Assembly: GCF_004634245.1 (NCBI RefSeq)
Contig: NZ_SJTF01000012.1
Location: 124,001-188,000 of the forward strand
Reading direction: 5' to 3'
From: Flavobacterium foetidum
GTDB lineage: Bacteria; Bacteroidota; Bacteroidia; Flavobacteriales; Flavobacteriaceae
Length of the DNA stretch: 64,000 nt
Part shown: positions 1 through 9,320 of the stretch, piece by piece
Numbering within the stretch: the stretch's first letter is position 1
How the letters are laid out: each line of letters starts with the position of its first letter
Translations under genes and position numbers: made by a program
The notes under the pieces: generated by a model
Seen by the model: only the letters and a program-made list of their open reading frames with translations
What the model was told of the DNA's origin: nothing
Database searches by the model: none

Positions 1-456
1 TAATCGGGTAGCGAGAATTATTTCAATGATTTTTTCAAAATAGGTTCTGTTTTTTCCTTTTCGGGATAATCTAATAACTTGCTGTGTTAAAGTACTTCCA
101 CCTCGAACCACTTTTCCTGCTCTTTTATTTTGCTTAAAAGCATTAATCATCGCTCCGGGATTAAAACCGGGATGTTTATAGAAATATTCGTCTTCAAAAT
201 AAACAATACACTTTTTGAATTTGTCCGGAACGCTGTCCTGAGCCGGAAAACGCCATTGTCCGTCACGGGCAATTTTAGCTCCAAGCAATTCTCCTTCTTT
301 GCTTTCTATAACTGTCGAATAAGGCTCTTTAAACAAAGTTCGAGGTATCGAAAAATAGTAAATCAGCAAGAGCAGAAATGCAATTGCTGATTTTATTTTG
401 TTTCTTTTTATCCAGTTTATAATGCGTTGAAGGAACGCTTTTAATTTATTTTTCAA
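1..456 (-). CDS. pbpC: Penicillin-binding protein 1C, N-terminal part (runs off the left edge)
   Basis: Bifunctional peptidoglycan glycosyltransferase/transpeptidase of the periplasmic face; only the first 152 residues lie in the window. A membrane anchor spans about residues 22-37. The GT51 glycosyltransferase motifs follow: EDEYFYKHPGF at 88-98, which holds the catalytic Glu, and RGGSTLTQQ at 118-126. The start is taken as TTG at 456 because an in-frame TAA lies three codons upstream and there is no earlier ATG; the first in-frame ATG is inside the GT domain. The large A2M lipoprotein gene lies upstream on the same strand, the usual pbpC partner in many Gram-negatives, but here a RAYT and its repeats separate the two. 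The family assignment is firm; the start codon is less certain. Confidence 0.88.
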   Translation of the reverse strand, partial: MKNKLKAFLQRIINWIKRNKIKSAIAFLLLLIYYFSIPRTLFKEPYSTVIESKEGELLGAKIARDGQWRFPAQDSVPDKFKKCIVYFEDEYFYKHPGFNPGAMINAFKQNKRAGKVVRGGSTLTQQVIRLSRKGKNRTYFEKIIEIILATRL

Positions 457-476
457 ACCACACTCTTATTTCGTAT

Positions 477-674
477 CCTAACAGGTTTCCAAAACCTGTT
501 AGGTATTCTTTATCCATTCCTAAAAGAAAAAATAAAAATTTCTTCACTATATCTATAAAATACCTAACAGATTTTGAAAACCTGTTAGGTATTCTTTATC
601 CATTCCTAGAAGAAAAAAAAAAAAATCTTCACTATATCTATAAAATACCTAACAGGTTTTGGAAACCTGTTAGG
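477..674. repeat. Three REP-like 27-nt palindromes with conserved spacers (RAYT left flank)
   Basis: Palindromes of the form CCTAACAGG-N9-CCTGTTAGG lie at 477-503, 563-589 and 648-674, 86 and 85 nt apart. The linkers are nearly identical to each other (TATTCTTTATCCATTCCTA, then an A-rich stretch, then CACTATATCTATAAAATA). The centre reads TTTCCAAAA in the first copy and TTTTGGAAA in the last, so the outer copies are inverted relative to each other, which is the REPIN arrangement. The block ends 16 nt from the transposase stop codon. Confidence 0.9.
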
Positions 675-690
675 ATATCAAACACAATTT

Positions 691-1281
691 TTATTCATCC
701 AGTAAATTGATCTCATTAATTATTCCTTCATAAATCAGTCTTTTTTCATCATGACAAAATATGAAATTTTCTAAATCACCAAACAATTCAAGAATAAATT
801 GACGATCAATATTGCTTGGTTTACTTGACAAATACGATTGCCAAGATGAATGTTTGTAAGATTGAAAATCTTTAGAAAATTTATGTTTTACAGGATTCAA
901 GTGAATATAAACAATCAGCTTTTTCAAATAATTTTCGTTTTCTATTCTGTTCCTCTGCAAATGTTCCTGAAAAAGACTTCCGCTTCTTCCATACATTTTA
1001 TTTATGCTTTTAGAATAAGAATTAAATAAATTCGAAAATGGAAGATGAATTTTTTCCTTAAACTTTTCGGGCAAATCAATTTTATCTTTAACCCTGAAAA
1101 CAATATGAAAATGATTTTTAAGCAGACAGTAAGCATAAATATCTGCTATCGGTAAAACATACTTTTTAACCTTTTCTAGAAAGTAATTGTAATTTTTATC
1201 TTCAATAAAAATATTCTCACTATTGTTTCCTCTATTATAAACATGGTAATACTGCCCAGCCTCAAAAACATCTTTCTCCAA
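691..1281 (-). CDS. REP-associated tyrosine transposase (RAYT, Y1/HUH superfamily)
   Basis: A single-strand DNA transposase-like protein of 196 aa, about the usual RAYT length. Visible hallmarks are YHVYNRG at 12-18, the metal-binding HUH motif HFHIVF at 57-62, and YIHLNPVK at 125-132, which carries the likely catalytic tyrosine. It is bracketed on both sides by the same 27-nt palindromes (477-674 and 1303-1415), as expected for a RAYT that recognises or spreads REP/REPIN sequences. It sits between the A2M gene and pbpC, two genes that are usually neighbours. The ORF is intact and there are no IS-type terminal inverted repeats, so this is a domesticated or REPIN-linked RAYT rather than a classical insertion sequence. 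The family is clear; activity is unknown. Confidence 0.9.
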   Translation of the reverse strand: MEKDVFEAGQYYHVYNRGNNSENIFIEDKNYNYFLEKVKKYVLPIADIYAYCLLKNHFHIVFRVKDKIDLPEKFKEKIHLPFSNLFNSYSKSINKMYGRSGSLFQEHLQRNRIENENYLKKLIVYIHLNPVKHKFSKDFQSYKHSSWQSYLSSKPSNIDRQFILELFGDLENFIFCHDEKRLIYEGIINEINLLDE

Positions 1282-1302
1282 AATACTACTCTTTTTTATT
1301 AT

Positions 1303-1415
1303 CCTAACAGGTTTCCAAAACCTGTTAGGTATTCTTTACCCATTCCTAAAAGAAAAAATAAAAATTTCTTCACTATATCTATAAAATACCTAACAGGTTT
1401 TGGAAACCTGTTAGG
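1303..1415. repeat. REPIN: two inverted 27-nt palindromes (RAYT right flank)
   Basis: Palindromes at 1303-1329 (centre TTTCCAAAA) and 1389-1415 (centre TTTTGGAAA) are exact reverse complements of each other. They are separated by the same 59-nt linker type found in the left flank. The block begins 21 nt beyond the RAYT start codon and ends 17 nt before the A2M stop codon. Confidence 0.9.
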
Positions 1416-1432
1416 GTACGTGCTACCTAAAT

Positions 1433-4400
1433 CTACTTCACAACCTCAACCCAGAATCCTTTTGTTCTAGCTAAGAAAGTATTATCATACATTGCTTCGC
1501 ACTGTAAGCCTGGCAAATAGTAATTTCCTAAATAAGATGCATTTAACAGAATTCTAAAAACTTTGGTTTCCCTGGCTTTCATTCCGAAATAGAAGTTCGT
1601 TCTGTCGTCACGAATGTCGATATAGTCTGCGATATTGTTCACCGTATCACCATAATCTGTAAAACGAGTATTTACAATTTCGAATCCTGAAGGCAGAATT
1701 TGTGATAGTGCCACATTTTGAACACTTTCTCCTCTTTGATTTTTAACCGTAACCTCAGCCACAAATTCAGTTCCTTGATTGATTTTCGAAACATTGATTA
1801 CACTTCCTTTCCTGTTTTTAAAAACGACAGAAGCCGAAACATCGCTTTGAACCGCATTTTCTTGTCCGATTGGAAGAATTCCTGTATTCAATACTCGAAC
1901 ATAAACCGTATTGGCTTTATTGTTTTTCAGCGTTATGCTGTTTGCCCCAGAAGCAACAGCTAAACTACGGTCTGCAACTGATTTACCTGTATTGATTGTC
2001 TCTCCTTTTCCGTTTTTACTGAACTGAATATTGATTCCCTTTGGACCGTTGCTTATCGCAAATTTCGACATTGCATATAAACAATAAGCCGTAGTCTGTG
2101 TACTCATCCATTGATTAGCCGACATTTCTTTGGCTAATTTCGTTGCTGTTACAAATGCTTTTTGTTTCTGTCCTAAAAGTAGCATTGTTTCTAATGCCAT
2201 TGCTCTATTTCTTTCGCTTGAACCGTAATAGTAATAGCTGTAACCGTCTGAGCTTCCGTCGATGCTCGTTTTCAGGAACAAACTTTGTCCTGCCGATTTT
2301 TGTCCTGCTAAAACATAAGCTGCGGCCAAACGAAGCATACTTTCGTTCGAAATACCTTTGGTTTCACGCAATCTGTTCATTGATGATAAATCGGCATTTC
2401 CTGCTAAAGCTAAGGTGTACAATCTATAAGCCTGAGCTAAATCATTTCCATATTTAGGCTCAAAACGCCATTGTTTGGCTTCTTTTTGCTGATAGGACAA
2501 CCATTTTGATTTGAAATTAATTGGTAATACATATCCTTTTTTCTCTGCTTCAATTAAAAAATGTCCAGCATAAGATGTTCCCCAATCGTCTGGAACTGCA
2601 TTCCCCTGCCAATAAGGCAATCCACCATTTGATAATTGGAAATTTCCTAATCTAGCAATTCCGGCCGCAATATTTTTTTGAATCAAATCTTTACGTTTTG
2701 CATCAATATCTGCTACATCTCCCAAATACAATTGAGGGAAAACAGATGAAGTCGTCTGCTCTACACAACCATGCGGATACTGAATTAAAAACTGCAGTCT
2801 TCCGTTCAAATTCATCGAAGGCATAGACGAAACTTCTAATCTTGCTTTATTGCTTCCTGCAATTCCGAATGTTTTCCATGAAATGGTTTTGGCGCTATTT
2901 GGCGCTAAAACAACATCGGTAAATGTGCTCGTAACCGGATTCGGATTGGTCATATCGATTTCAACTTCATAAACCGATTTCTCGCTTCCTGACGTTGCGA
3001 TTACCTGAACTTTTGCAATTCCAGTAGCCGAACTAACAACTAAATTAAAATAGGCCATTTTTTCATCTGGCTGTGCAAAACTTAGTCTTTGAACGGCATT
3101 TCCCGCAACTTTCAGTCCGTTGCTTGTTTTTACCTGAATCGTTACGTTTTTAATCTTATTTTCAGTTGCAAAAACCGTAACAGGAAGCGTTACTTTTTCT
3201 GATGGCGAAATTTTTCTTGGCAACGAAGCCAATACCATCAATGGACTTTTGACCTGAGTTGCTTTTTCAGCACTTCCATAAGCACTTGTATTTGCATCTC
3301 CTGCCACAACCATTGTTCTTACTGAACCAATGTATTTCGGCAGTTTTAATTGGTGCGATTTTGTTTCGCCTTTTCCTAATTTAAATGGACCATAATACAA
3401 TACAACTGGTTTAAAACGGTTTGCTTTTTTAGCTTTTCCACCACCTAAATCTTGGTCACCACCAATACTGAAAATCTGATTTATTTTTCCGCCATAAGCA
3501 CCAATTACATCATCGTAAACGTCCCAGGTTTTTACGCCCAAAGCTTCACGAACATAAAAACTATCCCATGCATTTGGTGTTTTAAAACGAGTTAAATCCA
3601 AAAGACCTTCATCAACAACTGCTATTGTATAGGTCATTTCTTTATCAGATTTCTCGCCCACTTTTACTGTAAATGGCTGTTCTGGCCTCAAAACGTCAGG
3701 CATATTTAATGTTGGAGCTAAAATTGTGTTTTTATCCACCACTTCAATTGGTACAATTCCGTACATACGAATTGGCGAGTCGTTTTTGGTTGAAGCGTGT
3801 GGCTGTAATAATGTAATATTGAAATACACATTTGGCGCCATTGCTCCTGTAATTGGAATCTCAACTTTTGTTTCTCCCTTTTTGGTTTCAGCCCAAACAG
3901 TTTGTACAACTCTTGAACCATTTTCAACAGAAATCAAGGCACGTCCACCTTCACTTGAAGGGAAGGAAATCTGCGCTTTTTCTCCCACTGCATAGTTTTT
4001 CTTATCGGTTGAAAAAACCAACATATTTGCAGTTGAAGCATCTCTATTTCTTGTTTTTCCAGACCAGATTGGCCAATCGATATTTACGGTTAAAGAAGTA
4101 GCATGCCCGCTTTCTCCGTCTTCAACACGAATTAAATAGCGTCCCCATTCTTCATCTGTCAAAGCAAATTGAAAACTTCCTTTTCCGCTTGAATCAGTAT
4201 TGATTACAAAGGTTTTGTATGAAGTTGTAGCGTTTGACGAATTATAATTAGACAAATTATCGCTTGAAGAATCCCACCACCATCTCCAATCCACTTTGTA
4301 AACTCGCACTTCGAGATTACGAACTGCTTTTGGTCTTCCGTTTTCATCTACGGTTACCACATCAAAACGGTTGTTCGTTCTGGTTTCAAGCATATTATAC

Positions 4401-7120
4401 TTGTTTAATTCGGGTGTTTTTATTCCAACATAGGTTTGGTATGGCGAATAAGTTGTCGACATCACATCGGTGCTAAAATCTCCTCCTTCTTCATACACTT
4501 TTGTGATGAATGAAGCACGCAACATTCCAGGTGCCTGACCTTGCAATCTTGGCTGAATATTTACCGAAGCTTTTCCGCTTTCGTTTAATTTTCCAGAGAA
4601 AACATTGATTTCTTCTGTGCCGAATTGTCGCGCCAAATCATCAAAACTATATTTTTCATATCCTTTGAATGTCGTTGTTTGTTGCGAAAATTTAGCCTGC
4701 ATTTCTACATTCAGATTTTTCGCAATCGCTCCATGAAGCCAAGTTACTTCCAGATTATCTGTATTTGGATAGGAAGCCGAAAGTGTTTTTCTGCTAAAAG
4801 TATTCTTGATTTTTAAACGATTTGGTTTTATAGTCTCAATCTTGATACTCTTGTAGAATTTTGCACCTCCAACGCTCACCATCGCTTCCCAGTTTCCTGT
4901 TGGCGCATCTTGATTGGTTGGCACCGTAAAAGCATAATGATTCAGTTCGTTTGTTTTTTGAACGGTCTGATAAACCGTTTTCCCATTCGGGTCATTCAAT
5001 CTAAATTTAATTGGATGCGATTTAGGCAATTTATTCGCCGCATCATTCAAAATAAAAGACAAATACAAATTATCTCCTGGTCGCCAAACACCTCTTTCTC
5101 CGTAAATAAATCCTTTTAGCCCTTTTTGTAAAGTCTCTCCGGCAACATCAAAATTACTGACAGACAACGAAAGTCCGTCGTCTAATTTTACGTAAGTTGA
5201 CTGGTCTCCTAAAGTTACAATAGCAAAATACGCAAATTTATCCAATTGGAAAGATGCAATTCCCTCACTGCTTGTCGCTTCTGAAGCTATTTTTTGCTGT
5301 TGGAAATTATACAAATCTACTCTCGCGTTTGAAACTGGTTCCGTCGTAACGATATTGTTTACGGCAAACAAATACGATTTATTCTCGCCTCTTTTGGCAA
5401 TAACTCCTAAATCTGACGCTAAAATATTGGTCGCAATTCTTGCATTGTAATAGTAAGAACCTGTGCAAGGGTCTTGGCTTTCTCTCCAATCGTAATCATC
5501 ATAATAGTAATAATCATCGTAAGAGTTGCCGCTGTAGTTTACGTCATTTTCATCTACTTCTTCCTCTTCTGTTTCATCATCATTACTATCTGATGTTTCG
5601 CATTTATAAAGCGAATATTTCTTTTTATAAACAAATTCGACTCTGTAAATTGCTCCTGGCTCTGGTTTGATAATTTTAGATAAATCCAAAGCATAAGTAT
5701 TCCATTTGGAGAGATTTACGAGCGTGCTTTCCCTTAAATTCAATGTTGTTTTAGCAATTGGCTGCGCGACTTTTTTAAGGTTTTGTCCGCCATTTAATTC
5801 GTTGTATTGTAAAAACTGAAGGATATTGTTTTTGTAAATTTTATACACTTTTACATCAACAGCGCTTAGATTTACGGCTTCGAAATTCAGTTTCAAATTG
5901 TTGGAACTTGGCAGAATCGTTCCGTTTTTCACAAAGCGGATGTTTGGTTTTATCTGGTCAAACGAGATTTTTTCAGAATAATTGTTTTCCATTTTCTTGC
6001 CGTACTGGCTTTCAATTCCTTGAAAAACTTCCAATAATAATTCTCCCGTAACTACTTGCTCTGGTTCTTCATCCGGTACATATTCAACTGCTTCTTCTAC
6101 AACTGTGGCGGCTGAATCTACGGCAACAGTGGCTGAATCAACCATAACGGCGGCCGAATCTACTGCTACAGCGACAGGTTCTGCCACAGCTACCGCTATA
6201 GGCTCTTCTTTTTTCGGAGCGTTTTGGTTTGTAAAATATACTTTCAGTAAATTTCCTTGTGTTGAAAACTTCAGGTTATTGGTATTTTGAATCGAAACCA
6301 ATCCGGCAAAATCCTGTCCTTTTTCTAAAGGCTCAGAAAAATTAATCAAAACCTGCTGATTGTTTCCGTCTGGAACTTCAACTTTTATAACCTTAAATTC
6401 GTTGATACTCGTAATCGGGAAATCGATTTGTCCTTTTTGCTCAATATCAAAATCACTTCCATCATAAATAATCTCTAAGTTTGAAGCTTCCGATTGGCGT
6501 TGGATACTGTCTATTATAAAACGAAATTCTTTTGCAGGGCCGTTTGTTTTCTCAAACTTAATTTTAAGATTATTGCCGTTATGTTTGGCTTCAACTAGCT
6601 TTTGAGCCGTTTCTAAATCAATATTGTCTGCTGTTTTTAAAACACAGTTTAAATATTGATATTCTTTGCTGTACGACTGAATATCACCAGTATTGATCGT
6701 AAAATCCTGTTTTACTGTTTTAACTGTAAAATTGAATTTAGAAAGTTCCTTTTCTTTCTCTTTCGGAATGGCAGTCAGTTTATCTAAGTTTAAGGTAACC
6801 TGATATTCTGTTCCTGCTTTTAGTTTTTTCTCTGGAATAAAAGCCAAAGTATTGGTTGACAGCGCTATTACTTTTCCGTTTACACTTGGCGAAATATCAA
6901 ACAAATCGTCGTCTAATTCCTGATTTGGTTTCCAATCGTTTTTATCAAAAGCCAAAACTACTCGAATATCAGAATCTGCCGAAACAATGCCGCCCGTGAA
7001 ACTCGTAATGTAGTCTTTGAATAAAGAAAAATCGGAGTTGAAATCTGCAGCTGATTTTCTGCCGCAAGATTGAAAAATAAAGAACACAAAAAAAACGAGA
7101 ACTAAACCTTTTGCTTTCAC
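1433..7120 (-). CDS. Alpha-2-macroglobulin family lipoprotein (YfhM-like)
   Basis: A protein of 1895 aa, predicted to be a membrane-anchored protease trap in the periplasm. The N-terminus is a lipoprotein signal with lipobox FQSC, Cys19 being the lipidation site. MG-type beta domains and an MG2 region follow. The thioester motif GCVEQTTSS has its reactive Cys at about residue 1452, so trapping chemistry should be intact, and an alpha-helical toroid region follows. Two low-complexity insertions stand out: an AVDSA-rich stretch near residues 310-355, and an Asp/Glu/Tyr-rich stretch near 507-560. Bacterial A2Ms are commonly paired with PBP1C, whose gene follows at 456, suggesting joint envelope defence and repair. 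The family call is firm; the biological target is inferred. Confidence 0.9.
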   Translation of the reverse strand: MKAKGLVLVFFVFFIFQSCGRKSAADFNSDFSLFKDYITSFTGGIVSADSDIRVVLAFDKNDWKPNQELDDDLFDISPSVNGKVIALSTNTLAFIPEKKLKAGTEYQVTLNLDKLTAIPKEKEKELSKFNFTVKTVKQDFTINTGDIQSYSKEYQYLNCVLKTADNIDLETAQKLVEAKHNGNNLKIKFEKTNGPAKEFRFIIDSIQRQSEASNLEIIYDGSDFDIEQKGQIDFPITSINEFKVIKVEVPDGNNQQVLINFSEPLEKGQDFAGLVSIQNTNNLKFSTQGNLLKVYFTNQNAPKKEEPIAVAVAEPVAVAVDSAAVMVDSATVAVDSAATVVEEAVEYVPDEEPEQVVTGELLLEVFQGIESQYGKKMENNYSEKISFDQIKPNIRFVKNGTILPSSNNLKLNFEAVNLSAVDVKVYKIYKNNILQFLQYNELNGGQNLKKVAQPIAKTTLNLRESTLVNLSKWNTYALDLSKIIKPEPGAIYRVEFVYKKKYSLYKCETSDSNDDETEEEEVDENDVNYSGNSYDDYYYYDDYDWRESQDPCTGSYYYNARIATNILASDLGVIAKRGENKSYLFAVNNIVTTEPVSNARVDLYNFQQQKIASEATSSEGIASFQLDKFAYFAIVTLGDQSTYVKLDDGLSLSVSNFDVAGETLQKGLKGFIYGERGVWRPGDNLYLSFILNDAANKLPKSHPIKFRLNDPNGKTVYQTVQKTNELNHYAFTVPTNQDAPTGNWEAMVSVGGAKFYKSIKIETIKPNRLKIKNTFSRKTLSASYPNTDNLEVTWLHGAIAKNLNVEMQAKFSQQTTTFKGYEKYSFDDLARQFGTEEINVFSGKLNESGKASVNIQPRLQGQAPGMLRASFITKVYEEGGDFSTDVMSTTYSPYQTYVGIKTPELNKYNMLETRTNNRFDVVTVDENGRPKAVRNLEVRVYKVDWRWWWDSSSDNLSNYNSSNATTSYKTFVINTDSSGKGSFQFALTDEEWGRYLIRVEDGESGHATSLTVNIDWPIWSGKTRNRDASTANMLVFSTDKKNYAVGEKAQISFPSSEGGRALISVENGSRVVQTVWAETKKGETKVEIPITGAMAPNVYFNITLLQPHASTKNDSPIRMYGIVPIEVVDKNTILAPTLNMPDVLRPEQPFTVKVGEKSDKEMTYTIAVVDEGLLDLTRFKTPNAWDSFYVREALGVKTWDVYDDVIGAYGGKINQIFSIGGDQDLGGGKAKKANRFKPVVLYYGPFKLGKGETKSHQLKLPKYIGSVRTMVVAGDANTSAYGSAEKATQVKSPLMVLASLPRKISPSEKVTLPVTVFATENKIKNVTIQVKTSNGLKVAGNAVQRLSFAQPDEKMAYFNLVVSSATGIAKVQVIATSGSEKSVYEVEIDMTNPNPVTSTFTDVVLAPNSAKTISWKTFGIAGSNKARLEVSSMPSMNLNGRLQFLIQYPHGCVEQTTSSVFPQLYLGDVADIDAKRKDLIQKNIAAGIARLGNFQLSNGGLPYWQGNAVPDDWGTSYAGHFLIEAEKKGYVLPINFKSKWLSYQQKEAKQWRFEPKYGNDLAQAYRLYTLALAGNADLSSMNRLRETKGISNESMLRLAAAYVLAGQKSAGQSLFLKTSIDGSSDGYSYYYYGSSERNRAMALETMLLLGQKQKAFVTATKLAKEMSANQWMSTQTTAYCLYAMSKFAISNGPKGINIQFSKNGKGETINTGKSVADRSLAVASGANSITLKNNKANTVYVRVLNTGILPIGQENAVQSDVSASVVFKNRKGSVINVSKINQGTEFVAEVTVKNQRGESVQNVALSQILPSGFEIVNTRFTDYGDTVNNIADYIDIRDDRTNFYFGMKARETKVFRILLNASYLGNYYLPGLQCEAMYDNTFLARTKGFWVEVVK

Positions 7121-7430
7121 TTTTATCTAGAGTTAATTGGTTAACAAATGAGAATTTAACATATTTTACTGCTAAAAGCCATAACAACAAAATACAAATT
7201 AAATTATGATAAAAGTAAAATAATTTTCAGATGATTTAAGAGGAAAATTCTCTACTTCTTATTATTTAACTTTTGTTGAAGTTTACAATCTATTCCCACG
7301 CTTATTCCTGCTAAAGGAGCAGGAAAAAGGATGCCGCTTCCATCTGGGCTAGGGCTATCATTTTCAAAAGATTATTTTTCTTCATATTGTATATAAAACA
7401 GTATATTCGTACAGAATCAAAATACAGCAA
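7121..7430. repeat. Intergenic region holding a REP-like element (7295-7358)
   Basis: No gene is seen in this 310-nt gap. From 7295 to 7358 there is an imperfect hairpin (TCCTGCTaaaggAGCAGGA) followed by GGATGCCGCTTCCATCTGGGC. It resembles the elements at 19684-19753 and 34660-34718, which share a ...GGATnCCGCTTCnATCnGGGCT ending, so this is a dispersed palindromic repeat family. Confidence 0.6.
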
Positions 7431-7964
7431 ATGCAAGAAAGAAGTTTTACAGAAAAGAAATTTGTAACCAACAATAAAAAAACGGTTATCAATATTTTGT
7501 ATTTAATAATCTTCTTAATTTCTATTGCCTTTATTGATTATTATTTATTGCCAAAAACAAGTATAAACGACAATATTGACTATTATATTGAGAATGTTGG
7601 AAAAAATAGGAATGGGCGTTCAAAAAACATAGTTTCTTATAATTATTACACCAAAAAACGAAATTCCTTTTCAACTAAAAATTTTCTTGTAGAGGAAGAT
7701 GCTATAGAAATCGAGTATACCCTATTATTAAAAAGCGTCACAACCGTTAAATCAAAAGATGCTGATTATACAAAATATCTCGTTAATGGTTTAAATCCTA
7801 ACGGAATTGAGTTATATTGTTGTTTTGTAATTCTTTTGTCTATAGCTTTAAGCTTAAAAATACTGCTTTCGAAAAAAGCCGTTTCTGAAAATACATTTTA
7901 CAATATTATCTGTTTCAATGGCTTTCTCTTATTTGTAACTTTTTACATGATGTATTTATTTTAA
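7431..7964 (+). CDS. Hypothetical membrane protein, three predicted TM segments
   Basis: A protein of 177 aa with no family I recognise. Predicted membrane helices lie near residues 19-41, 128-146 and 157-176, and a polar Lys/Asn/Asp-rich loop of about 85 residues lies between the first and second. The ATG at 7431 is the first in the frame and lies about 40 nt downstream of AT-rich, promoter-like DNA. It stands alone: the next gene is on the opposite strand and converges on it with a gap of 27 nt. Codon use is like the neighbours. The hydrophobic pattern supports a real gene, but no function can be given. Confidence 0.6.
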   Translation: MQERSFTEKKFVTNNKKTVINILYLIIFLISIAFIDYYLLPKTSINDNIDYYIENVGKNRNGRSKNIVSYNYYTKKRNSFSTKNFLVEEDAIEIEYTLLLKSVTTVKSKDADYTKYLVNGLNPNGIELYCCFVILLSIALSLKILLSKKAVSENTFYNIICFNGFLLFVTFYMMYLF

Positions 7965-7991
7965 ACTGAGAAATCTTAATGCTTTAAACTT

Positions 7992-8624
7992 TTAAAGCTC
8001 CGTTCCTAGTTTTGACAGAACCTTATCTAACTCATCAAAATGTTCCTGACTTGCTGACGAATAAAAAAGCTGCTCATTACTCATTACAATAATCACCTCA
8101 TCATCATGATTACCAAAGAAACGGATGCCGTCTACCCATTGTGTAAAAGACACACCTTTATTTTTATAATTATCAGCGATAAATTTTAAATCCGTATCCT
8201 CTATTTCATAAAAATATTCTGGGGTATATTCTAACGCAAAACCAGCCTGAAGATAAGCCATTGCAGTAAAGAAATCGGTTAAAGTTTCGGTTTCCTTTTT
8301 TCCATTCTTTTTCGTCGTAACTCATATAAACTAGAGGATTCTCTTTTGACAAATCGTCCTTATGAATTCCCCAAACGCAAACTCTTTGATTTTCAGAATA
8401 AAAAATCAAATAGTCCTCATGTTTAAAATATTGAAATTGGTCTGGTGTATTTAAAGAGTCCTGTGTATTATTTAGATTTTCGATTTTACCCAATTCTGTA
8501 TAATAATCGATAAAAACTTTTGGAAGTCTCCAAAAATATCTTTTATAATCTGAATTTCATCTTTTGTAAAACCATTTGGTTCTGTAATATGGAATAGCTT
8601 TTTTATAGTTGAAAAGTCTGTCAT
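7992..8624 (-). pseudogene. SMI1/KNR4 (SUKH)-like protein, broken by two frameshifts
   Basis: Three reading-frame segments join into one protein of about 210 aa. Frame one starts at ATG 8624 (MTDFSTIKKLFHITEPNG) and should continue as PKVFIDYYTELGKIENLN, which lies in a second frame after about 8530. A second shift occurs in a T6 run at about 8295-8300 (A6 in the gene), after which the product continues as ETETLTDFFTAMAYLQ to the stop at 7992. The repaired product has a SUKH feel: an N-terminal helix, a DYYTELG segment, and a beta-rich middle with FYSENQRVCVWG. SUKH proteins often serve as immunity proteins to secreted toxins, but no toxin gene is nearby. Two separate lesions favour a true pseudogene over one sequencing error. 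The family assignment is moderate. Confidence 0.6.
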
Positions 8625-8687
8625 GATGATTTTAGATGAAATAAACAATTAGAGCCACAAAGATAAAAAGAAAGTAATATCTCACAA

Positions 8688-9131
8688 TTATTTTCGCCTT
8701 TCCAGAAAAAAACGTTTCATCAAATCGGCGGCTTCATTGGCCATTACACCCGAAACTACAGTGGTTTTTGGATGCAATTTGGTTCCCATATTAATAAAAC
8801 CGCGCTGTTCGTCTCTCGCGCCAAAAACAATTTTAGAAATCTGGCTCCAATACAAAGCCCCCGCGCACATTTGACAAGGTTCAAGCGTAACATAAAGCGT
8901 ACAATCCTTTAAATATTTTCCCCCGAGGAAATTGGCAGCAGCTGTTATAGACTGCATTTCGGCATGAGCTGTGACATCATTTAGTAATTCAGTTAAGTTA
9001 TGACTTCTTGCAATAACTTTATCAGCCACAACAATTACAGCTCCAACAGGAATTTCGCCTTTTTCAAAAGCCATTTCAGCTTCCTGCAAAGCTTTTTTCA
9101 TGAAATATTCGTCGGTGAAAGGATTTATCAT
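8688..9131 (-). CDS. tadA: tRNA-specific adenosine deaminase
   Basis: Deaminates A34 to inosine in the anticodon wobble position of tRNA-Arg(ACG); cytoplasmic and usually essential. The protein is 147 aa from the ATG at 9131 (MINPFTDEYFMKKAL), the family's normal N-terminus; an upstream in-frame start at 9212 would add a non-homologous tail. The zinc and catalytic motifs are complete: HAE at 56-58 and PCQMC at 85-89. An alternative call would be guanine or cytosine deaminase, but the length, the GEIPVGAVIV start and the PCQMCAGA motif fit TadA. The gene stands alone and is convergent with nothing functional. Confidence 0.93.
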   Translation of the reverse strand: MINPFTDEYFMKKALQEAEMAFEKGEIPVGAVIVVADKVIARSHNLTELLNDVTAHAEMQSITAAANFLGGKYLKDCTLYVTLEPCQMCAGALYWSQISKIVFGARDEQRGFINMGTKLHPKTTVVSGVMANEAADLMKRFFLERRK

Positions 9132-9320
9132 AGTTGCAAAAATAGGGTTTTGAAAGGATTTCTTAAGTATATCAAAATTAATTGCCTCAAAAAAAGTCAT
9201 TTTTTGAGGCAATTAATAAAAATAATCGACTCATTGGTTATGTATCAAAAAAACTATACAAACTAAGAAAGCCAATTTTTCTGTATAATTTTTATTACAT
9301 TTAAATTTTGATATTTGAAT

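Noticed and set aside
130..390. Plus-strand open frame of 86 codons at the left edge
   Set aside because: It is the shadow of pbpC on the other strand, whose GT51 motifs are clear.
477..674. Possible short CRISPR array (three 27-nt repeats at 85-86-nt spacing)
   Set aside because: The spacers are nearly identical to each other, the repeats are full palindromes that recur in inverted orientation, and there are no cas genes. The RAYT/REPIN explanation fits better.
3718..4101. Several open frames inside the A2M gene on both strands
   Set aside because: They are shadows of a 1895-codon gene with clear family motifs.
9315..9320. TTG start two codons earlier for the first TonB-like gene
   Set aside because: The other copies start exactly at the equivalent of ATG 9321 (ME[RK]...), so the ATG is preferred.
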